Assembly: GCA_037576195.1 (NCBI GenBank)
Contig: CM075101.1
Location: forward strand, 50,902,001 to 50,966,000
DNA length: 64,000 bases
Direction: 5' to 3'
From: Phytoseiulus persimilis
Lineage: Eukaryota > Arthropoda > Arachnida > Mesostigmata > Phytoseiidae
In this document: positions 56,601 through 64,000 of the stretch, in pieces
Position numbering within the stretch: position 1 is the stretch's first letter
Layout: every line of letters starts with the position of its first letter
The notes under the pieces: model-generated
What the model was told of the DNA's origin: nothing
Databases searched by the model: none
What the model saw: the letters and a program-made list of their open reading frames with translations, nothing else
Made by a program: the position numbers and the translations under genes

Positions 56601-56790
56601 TCATTCTTTCCGAACACACCCCTCCACCGGCCCTAATGTCCCCTGACATCATCCGAACCCCCGGTTCAATCCCTGGGTGTCCTGGTTTTGCCCCGTGTTT
56701 CCTTCTCTGACTTTTCTCTTGCCGGCGACTGTCCGGATCTCTCGCTCGAGAGTTTTTACACGAGAGAACAACAACAGCGAGGAAGACCGC
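53650..56790. other. Unassigned; several long frames without family support
   Basis: The longest are minus 55308-54670 (212 codons, Ser/Pro/Arg rich), minus 55781-55215 (188 codons; its first 50 residues, including LIQTLLAIDLDNQIPTAISE, look most like coding sequence) and plus 55863-56408 (181 codons). The two minus frames are in different registers and meet at a G-rich run (55238-55260), where a length error could mislead. None has a domain. The C-rich stretch at 56470-56720 carries only low-complexity frames. Confidence 0.3.
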
Positions 56791-56798
56791 GACGGAAA

Positions 56799-57146
56799 TT
56801 AATTAATTACTACGAATATCCGCGAATCGAAACGGGATTCCACACGGTCAGAGAGGCCTCGTCGTTTTCCCGTCGTCGATCTCTCTGAGATTCCCTGATA
56901 CGGCCGCCCAGGCAGTTGTAGCACCATACAGAACGTGAGCGTTGGCCGTTCCCATCCCCGTTTGCTTCTATCCTCCATTTCCGGGGAAGAATTTCGACTT
57001 TCATCGCTGCTGCTCACGTCACAAGTCCGAGAAATATCTTCGAGTTCATCCTCTCCACTCTCAATTTCCTTTCGGCGAGATCCGGGTGAGTGACTACAAT
57101 TTTCCACCTCTTCAAGAAAGACGTCGTCCGAACCTTTGGAACACAA
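56799..57146 (-). CDS. Hypothetical minus-strand ORF with an acidic region
   Basis: A frame of 115 codons. Residues 1-60 are acidic and Ser-rich (KEIESGEDELEDISRTCDVS, then SSPEMEDRSK), as in disordered regulatory regions. The remainder is basic. It is opposed by a plus frame (56942-57187) containing a consensus donor-like GGGTGAGTGA at about 57084, so the coding strand is uncertain. Confidence 0.2.
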   Translation of the reverse strand: MCSKGSDDVFLEEVENCSHSPGSRRKEIESGEDELEDISRTCDVSSSDESRNSSPEMEDRSKRGWERPTLTFCMVLQLPGRPYQGISERSTTGKRRGLSDRVESRFDSRIFVVIN

Positions 57147-57202
57147 TGTGTGCTTTCCTGTTCCGGGCTGTGGATTCTGTGCGATGATGTTCTAACATTC
57201 TA

Positions 57203-57508
57203 ATGACTGAATATAACCCACAGGAACAAACTTCTCGCGCTCGCGTTCAATTCTGTGTACCGCTCACAACCGATTTCCTGCGGCTTCTTTATTCTTCTGC
57301 CGGAATAGTCGACGATCGCGCAAGCGTCCTCTGTGAACTGAGCTCAACTCGCGACGACATACTCCGCGAGGAGAGGGCAACAGGGAAGTCCATGATGCGT
57401 TCGGAACAGCGAGCGATCGGTCAGTCGACGTTTCGTGTTGAACGGAGGAGACAATTGAAGGTTCTGGAACCGGAGAGCGACGCGAAACTCGGAGGCGGTC
57501 GTGAATGA
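57203..57508 (+). CDS. Hypothetical plus-strand ORF of 101 codons
   Basis: The frame has a charged, helical second half (REERATGKSMMRSEQRAIGQ, then RVERRRQLKVLEPESD). It is opposed by minus frames of similar length. No domain or poly-A signal nearby supports it. Confidence 0.15.
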   Translation: MTEYNPQEQTSRARVQFCVPLTTDFLRLLYSSAGIVDDRASVLCELSSTRDDILREERATGKSMMRSEQRAIGQSTFRVERRRQLKVLEPESDAKLGGGRE

Positions 57509-57509
57509 A

Positions 57510-59740
57510 GAGTCCAGGAGATGATGGAGCAGTAAACACGGCTGGGACGCATCGTCAAAGTCATGTTGTAGCCAACCTCTGAGCACGTAAATAACGGACA
57601 GCAGTGATGGAGGCTTATCGAGAGCGGCATGCTCGTCTTGCCATAGGTTGTGATTACAGATTCGCGATGCGTATCACCGGGTAACGAACCGAGAGCGTCT
57701 GAATCCATCCAGAGATGGAAGCACATCAGGTTGAACCTAGCTGCCAGGTGATCTGATGCTTATTGAGATCGCAGTTTTCACCCGAGCGTTATTATTGAAA
57801 CAATTTATACATTTTGTAGCTTCTGTGTTGTATTTCAGTCCATGGATCCGAGGATTGAATGAAAGAGATATCGTGATCGACGTTGAAAGATATTCCTGAT
57901 TGGTCGCTTCCATCGTTGTCAGAAGCAGGAAGGATATTTCTTCGGGCTCATTCCGCAGGAAGGGTGAAGATTGGGGTTCACGGAAATCCAACAGAGAAAG
58001 CACGAAGACGCCCGTATTCGTATCTGAACGAACCTCCCAGACGTGCTTGCTCAGTTTTGGGTTTCACTTCCGAGAAGCATCGCACATTATGCTGGATTCC
58101 GATATGAATGCTTTCTCATTCAGATAGCAAAAATATCGAGCTTTTGAGCTCCGATCATGATATTCAAGCGTGTGGGTACACGCTTGAATATCGCGGAGTA
58201 CTTTGGTGAGCGTTTCTGACAACTCTCGTTCAGGTGGAGATATTCAAGGACCTGCCCCCAAAACTCTTCGATAACATTGGGAAGGGTTGAATATATTCTA
58301 CTTTGATGGACGAAGAAGTTCTGCAAACATTCAGTCTTATCAGTAAAGTCCTCACAGGTTTAAAAACCATGTTGGTTGCGTCATGAAAATCTCGCGACGA
58401 GGCATCATCATCACATCCGTGCCTCACGGACCGCGTTCTGTCAATGTCTACCGGGACTTTCCTTCTCTCGAGATGCTCGTCAGACTCCCAGCCTCCCGAT
58501 GGGGAAGACAATCGTTCCCATTTTTACCCTTTCTGGAAGTCATCTGCGTTATTTCGCCGGGCCTCTGAATCTAATGTCTCTGATTAAGAGTGCGAAGTTT
58601 TTTTGAAACGTTGATAATAACGTCGATCTGAGTACTGTAGAAGACGCAATACCGAATGAGAAGTACGGGAGCGATCAGTTAACAGCACTCCCACAGTTTC
58701 CAGAGCAATCACGGAGACAGAGCAATAACTGCTCGCTAGGATACGCGTTTTTACTGATCAAATCCCTTTGATCCGAGGAATTCCACCACAAAATCATGAA
58801 AGAATAGTGGAATTATTCTGAGAACTTCGGACAACAATCAGTTAGTGACAGAGCTTTGAGCTGCGCGCGCGCTGCATTTTGTGAGCGGCCTGCTGACGAT
58901 GGATCAGGAATTCGCGAGGCAATTCAGCTAGGCTGCGCTCGGGAGACGAACCGAAAAAACGATCGCATTCGAAGCAGAGGGGTGAGGAACTACTCAACAC
59001 AGGCTCCTCATCGCCAAAGGATGGTGCTCCTTTGTAATTGGCACACAACCGAAAATGGCCTGCCATGTCATCTTATCCAATATTTTTGGAGGCTTAGGAA
59101 GATTCAATTGAATCACACTCAGAACTTGAATTCGAGAAAAAATTGTCCAGGACAACAGTAAGTGGGGTCATGAATCACCTCACGGTGGGGAACTGAATCG
59201 AGACCCCATCGTGATAATCACTTGTCCGAGCATTAGCCACTTTCCTAGAAATTCCGACCGAGATCGACTGAGTGATTCCAAGCACGCCCCTGCGATCCAC
59301 CTATGGTCACGGCGAAACGAGAGGGTTCCGACAAGCCGCCCCACTGAGCGACCAGACACGGCCCAGGAGCAGTTATCATATCATGGTGTACGGGACGAAG
59401 GAAATTGGTGCTGGGTTTCCGATTGAAGGCCCCTTCCCTTCGTGCGCTCGGTTCTTCCAAATACTTGTGTTGTCATGGATGGACAGACGAACTGGTTGTT
59501 CGAAAAATCGAGCCCGAAAAGCATGGAGCCGAAAACCTCCTCTCCCAACAGCGGAGCGGTCGGGACTGGTTTAGCTAGCCGGAATCGCAGCTTCGTTAAT
59601 TCGTTACGCTCAGCCTACCTACTTCTTCTGCCTCGCTCACGTCCTCGCAGTTCTCCATCTACGGTCCCCTGTTCGCAACAAAAGTGTAGCTGCTACAGGG
59701 AGCAATCTGCTGAACGCGAATCTTGAAGTTTCCGAGGTCT
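57510..59740. other. No gene recognised
   Basis: Short frames on both strands. A small inverted repeat GATATTCAAGCGTGTGGGTACACGCTTGAATATC-type hairpin lies at 58159-58192 (arm of about 15 bases). Confidence 0.4.
58159..58192. repeat. Perfect short palindromic hairpin
   Basis: GATATTCAAGCGTGT and ACACGCTTGAATATC form a perfect 15-bp stem around a 4-base loop. No T-run or other context suggests a function. Confidence 0.7.
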
Positions 59741-59944
59741 ACTTGTTAGAACTGAATAGGAACCTCCGCCTCCGGCTCGAGTACTATTCGCAGAATACGC
59801 TGTTCCGACACCTTTTTCTTTCCCACCGGGAGGGGAGAACCGGAATCGATCAGCGGTTGCTCCGCTGTCTGGAAGTGAATCGTCGAAGCCACCGACGGCC
59901 GGTGTAAAGGGCGGTCATCGTGAGTCGGGAATTTCCTCACATCT

Positions 59945-60311
59945 TTTCGTTCTCGGTTTTCTCGAATCGGTAGAAAATTGAGTTTCGCAAATCGGCAGAA
60001 AAAAAACAGTCGACAAACTTCTGAACTCGACCGATCGAATTCGGAAGTGTCAAGGTCGACGCCGGATAGGATGCTGCTCAAACGCCACTCCAGATTTCTA
60101 TCTCAGGATCTGTGAGAAGGACGGAATATTGATTCAACCTTGACCTCAAAGTCGACCTCCTGGCAAGATCGCATCCTCTTTGCATTTTGGCCCGTAACTC
60201 CCCAGGCAAGCTGAATTCGGAAAATTCCGGAAATATTCGGATAATTTTTCACCGATTTATGAGCAAAACAAGAGAGAGTGAGAGAATCCCCGACTTACGA
60301 TGACCACTCTG
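59945..60311. mobile_element. Mariner-type hairpin family, single-arm copy with right end
   Basis: The sequence follows the arm at 25980-26290 (GTAGAAAATTGAG, then TCGACCGATCGAATTCGGAA, then GCATTTTGGCCC) and is then joined directly to the right end GAGAATCCCCGACTTACGAT, which reversed begins CAGAGTGGTCATCGTAAGTC, abutting TA. The central palindrome and second arm are missing. Confidence 0.7.
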
Positions 60312-60439
60312 TACTCCGTGGTCAACAAGTGATACAGTGAACCAGAGGGTTCGGTGAAACCACGTATCAGAGCTCCCGAATCACCTCAATGAGCCTGTAG
60401 CCTGCCTAAGACTCGCATTGGCACCGAGCGGCGAGTCGA

Positions 60440-61764
60440 GCTCACTGGTTCTTCGCAGCAGGTGCGTGTCGTCCAATGGAGTCTCACGAAGGTACAGATC
60501 GACAAATATTTTGCGGTTTTTGACCGCGATAACCACGAGCGAATTGCGGTTTCAACCGCAAATATCCGAAACGTATGATTTTTCGGGCCAGCGTCGTCTC
60601 TTATGAGCGTTCTCTGGCTGTGGATCTGGAGTTAGGCGCTATGAATTGAAGAGCAATGAATTGCATCTGGAACTGTGACATCTTGTTAGATGGCTCCCGT
60701 TGAACGGAGTTCGTACACGCTTCCGAAAGCTGGACCCGGCTGGCAATCACACCTGGACATATCACACATCAGGAGCAGCCTCCCCATGTCCCCATGAGCA
60801 AGCGGTTCAAGGATTCGATGAGCCAGCATTGGAGGCGGAAGGCTCAATCTTCCAGAGCTTTGCACATCTGGTAGGATCAATGAGCGGAGCACAGCGGTAG
60901 TAGCCATTGTGTGGGTTGCACCCCCGTTGGAAGGCAACGATTAAAAAATCGTGATGAAGTTCCACCAGAAAACAGGGATCTCTCATGCACTAGTCGGAAC
61001 CGAGAACATACGCCCTTTTTGTGGACCGCTGGAAAACTGGAAGGAGCTCGAAATAGGACCTTGAGGATTCCCATAAAAAAAAACTCGAGAATCAGGGCGT
61101 CAAATTTACGTGATTCATCCGAACCCAACAAAGAAGCATGCCTCCGGGCACTCTTCGCTCGTGAAACCGTGCAGAAATCGGCCCCAATGCCACATTTAAG
61201 AGTTTGCTACACTTCCTCAGCGGATCGTGAAGAGTTGAACCCGAAGATGCTGACTATATTCATCGGACGGGGGGCTCCACAATACAGGATGATCCCTTCT
61301 GCATAAAGATAAAGTGATTTCGTGACTTGAAACGTTCAGCCAATGTTCCTGGACCCATCTGATCAAGGTCGAGTTGTAACGAGCGAGTCTTTATGAGATG
61401 TGTTTTGAGACCTCGTTGTATCCGTTGACGATAGAACCTTCTTTCTGGTGAAAGAGGAGAAGCTTCCAATCATCCAAGCTGGGAATCATACAAAGCTTTC
61501 TCTCATGTGGAAACTTTCCTTTTGGAAGGATATCGAGAAGTTGTAGTTTCTTTCCTTCATCTTCGGCTACCACTCGTTTCAATATAATTGGGCGTGAAAA
61601 CTATGGTATCGGTGTAGGATCTGTTCGGAATCACGTGTCCGGGCATTCTCCCATATAACCGCGTTTTTTGGCGGCTATAACCGCGGTTTTCGGTCCTAAT
61701 TTTGCGGTTAACCGCTCTTGCGGTAACCGCGGTCATTTATAAATGCGGTTATTTGCAATGCCTA
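60440..61764. repeat. ACCGC/GCGGT palindromic clusters, possible hAT-type end
   Basis: Short repeats of GCGGTTTTTGACCGCG type occur at about 60510-60580 and again, denser, at 61655-61755, finishing GCGGTTATTTGCAATGCCTAG. Reversed this is CTAGGCATTGCAAATAACCG, similar to the terminus at 3666. The intervening ~1.1 kb may be the body of an element, but no matching left terminus was found. Plus frame 60911-61306 (131 codons) and minus frame 61582-61391 within it are unassigned. Confidence 0.4.
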
Positions 61765-62475
61765 GTCCTCACGCTGTGAGGGCGAACGCGGGAGGCAGGC
61801 GTTGCTGGCGGCATCAAGTCTGCCGCAGCTAGTACCCGGGCTCAACACGAGTACCCATGCCAGAAATTCGAAATAGAAGCCCACCACCTCGACTGTTGCC
61901 CTGGATATCGACCTCCACTGTCAATGATAGTTTCTGCGACTGTGCATTAGCTTTGCGACCCATTGATGATCAACGCTTGCATCACTGATAGTTCCCGAGA
62001 CTGTCACCTTGAATAAGTCACGCGAAGTTCACATCAGGGTCTGTAGATATTCACTGGGTCCGATTCGGATTCGCGATTTTCCGATCCTTGCCCGTAGAAA
62101 TAGATGACCGTTGATTGCGATACATCCACAAAGAGCTTCATCGAATTCTGTCTTCCCAACAATAAGACCTGGTCAAAATGGAGGCAACGGCGTTATCTCA
62201 GAGAGATGCGAGAAAACGAGCCCCAATCTTTCATGGGGCTCTGCCGCAGGTGTCAGATCATAGAGAAACGGTGAGAGAGTTGGAGATGTTCAAAACTCAT
62301 CTGAAGATGGGGAAAAAGCAAGGTAAAATCATCTGTCGAGTCCTCGTCGCACAATCCACTGTCTGCTGCAGTTTCGGGGGGAAAATTTTCGCAAGAAGGC
62401 TCATTGCTCGCGGCATGTTAGGTGTGAAGGAAAGTTGCTCGAAACGTAACGAGCCTAGCGATAACCTTCTAATTC
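61765..62475. other. Mostly unassigned; one weak plus-strand ORF
   Basis: Plus frame 62178-62480 (100 codons) contains a basic helical part (MFKTHLKMGKKQGKIICRVL) and ends at the LTR boundary. Its last codons lie in the LTR, so the predicted stop may not be native. Confidence 0.25.
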
Positions 62476-62740
62476 TGTAGAATCACGACAACCGATTTTG
62501 TGCTTGAAACAATATTTTATTCTGTGAGTTATCTAACCCACACTCGATTCAACCTGGGCGTGGGTCATGGACATGATGAACGACCAATCGAAATATTATT
62601 CCTACCTTGAAACAAAATCGATTTACAAGTCGATACTTCCACCTCTCTGTCCGAACTAGTTCCGTTGAACAGCGCTGCCCGAATCTCGAGCAGTGGAAAG
62701 GATATGGTGAGAGGATTCAAAGGAAGTAGAACTTCTTACA
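62476..62740 (-). mobile_element. 3' LTR of a Ty3/gypsy retrotransposon
   Basis: On the minus strand the LTR begins TGTAAGAAGTTC at 62740, directly after a polypurine tract, and ends GATTCTACA at 62476, giving TG...CA ends with imperfect inverted termini over 265 bp. An AATAAA (minus strand, 62516-62521) sits about 40 bp before the end, where an LTR poly-A signal is expected. The other LTR lies outside the window, so the exact 3' end and the target duplication cannot be confirmed. Confidence 0.7.
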
Positions 62741-62752
62741 TCTCCCCCCTCG
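62741..62752 (-). promoter_or_regulatory. Polypurine tract for plus-strand priming
   Basis: Minus strand GAGGGGGGAGA immediately before the LTR TG, the usual position and composition of the retrotransposon polypurine primer. Confidence 0.7.
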
Positions 62753-62771
62753 GGAGAACTTGGACCAAGGT

Positions 62772-64000
62772 TCAAGTTGGCAAGCGCGCTGGAGTAAGTT
62801 TATTGCTGTGATATAGCATCCTCTGCTTGCCTCGTCGATCACGCCTGACTTCATAAATGGAGTTCGATATCCTTCTCTCAACCATGGATGGTCCCGATCG
62901 TATCTCGTCAAGTTTTTTTCGATTTAACTTACTGCCGTTGTGAACATAGACCAGATCTCCTTTTTGGAACACGAAGTGTTCACGATTTTTGTCGATTCTG
63001 TACTTGTTTATCATGAAATTCTTCTCCGAATTTCGGAATGCCTCTTCTCTATCTTCTTTGATGTCTCGTTTCGTTTCTAATACGGTCGGAATAACACTCT
63101 CGGATCTTCCAAGCAATAGATAGTTGGGCGCGAACTTTGTGACAGTGTGTGGCGTCTTGTTGTATTCTTCAAGGCACTCTTGAGCTATAACCGCCCAAGA
63201 TCGCCGATCTCCGCTGTTTCTCTTGCATCTGATGCGGTTCACTAAAGTTTGATTCAGACGTTCATTCAACCCATTTGATGCTGCATTATCCACTGATGTG
63301 AAGACCAGACGCGTTTTCTTCTCTTGGAGGAATTGTTTCAGTGATTTCGAGTCCAATGCGGAGTACTGATCCACTAGAATTGTTCCGATGTGTTCATTCT
63401 TCGCAACTTTGTTGATCAACTTGATCATTTCTTTTGCAGTCTGATGTTTCGATGTTGAGATATACGCTTTCCGGGTGAAGTGGTCAACCAGGATATGCAA
63501 GTATCGTTTCGATGAACCGAGTCCGCCGAAACCCCCACTGTGTCAAGAGACATGATCTCGAAAGGGTTTCTTGCTGGTCCCAGCTTTGACAATTCACCGA
63601 TCGGTCTTGCTGTTCTAGATTTGTTCTTTATGCAGATTTCGCAGCTATCGTAGTGATTTCCAACGAGCTTAGCCATGTTCTTGAAGTAATACCGAGGTCT
63701 CAGGATTTGTAGCATTTGTTTCGTTCCGATGTGGCCGTACATTGCGTGAACTTTCTCGATGATTTTCTTCCCGAAGTCTTCGGAGATGAACACTCGACCG
63801 TTTCTGAAGAGGATTTTACCTCTCCTCGCGGTTCGTCCTGATTCGGTAATTTCATCTGAGTGACGTTCCTGATCTTCCTCGATGTCTTGTATTGAGACGA
63901 GGTTTACCACTTCCAGTACATCCTCTTCATTTTCGAAGTTTTCGAGCACAGGATTTCGTGACAACGCATCTGCTTCAATATTTTCTCTCCCAGGAGCGTA
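62772..64000 (-). pseudogene. pol: Ty3/gypsy pol, 3' part: RNase H end and integrase, one frameshift
   Basis: The frame enters from beyond 64000 with the end of RNase H (GRENIEADALSR), followed by an integrase. The zinc-binding HHCC domain shows HAMYGHIGTKQM and CEICIKNK. The catalytic core shows MSLDTVG (first Asp), TILVDQYSALDS (second Asp) and NGLNERLNQTLV (the Glu), followed by a C-terminal region with FQKGDLVYVHN and the RRDRRGKQRMLYHSN block. The first frame (to 63425) and second frame (from about 63530) are separated by a one-base shift in a run of five G at 63532-63536 (plus-strand C). All catalytic residues are present, so the element is recent, and the frameshift could be a sequencing error. 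The stop is about 30 bp before the polypurine tract. Confidence 0.9.

Overview
This is eukaryotic DNA, almost certainly from an arthropod. There are no operons or ribosome-binding sites. The recognisable content is remnants of R1-clade non-LTR, Penelope-like and Ty3/gypsy retroelements and of Tc5/pogo-like, hAT-like and mariner-like DNA transposons, plus satellite DNA. R1-type elements point to an arthropod. A chelicerate (mite or tick) would fit, but the sequence does not prove it. Base composition is near 50% GC by eye.

Layout. 1-9.9 kb: a decayed tandem duplication of a gene-sized unit (about 4.5-5 kb), with two diverged copies of a minus-strand protein gene broken by different lesions. 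Repeats rich in the palindrome ACCGCGGT and an R1 fragment interrupt it. 10-24 kb: transposon fragments, namely Penelope-like, a foldback-like element, a Tc5/pogo-like transposase pseudogene, a 1-kb hAT-type element with near-matching 8-bp target duplications, and an R1 3' end. 24.5-33.7 kb: a repeat complex with mariner-type ends, a hairpin element with a 108-bp palindrome, minisatellites, and about 5 kb of a 45-bp satellite with higher-order structure. 38.7-40.8 kb: the only convincing ordinary gene, a 254-codon minus-strand ORF with an adjacent polyadenylation signal, divergent from a weaker plus-strand candidate that has a TATA box. 41.8-43.2 kb: a young inverted repeat with arms of about 434 bp. 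44-50 kb: two more foldback-like elements and another mariner-type end. 50-62 kb: mostly unassigned sequence with weak ORFs. 62.5-64 kb: the 3' part of a Ty3/gypsy element (end of RNase H, integrase, polypurine tract, LTR) that runs off the window.

I found no cooperating set of genes and no convincing new biochemical system. The most notable material is structural: the frame-preserving 45-bp satellite enclosed by inverted transposon ends, the foldback-like elements whose termini are built from two unrelated short repeats, and the long inverted repeats that could make double-stranded RNA. Many boundaries are approximate because alignments were done by eye. Single-exon ORFs without family support may be chance.
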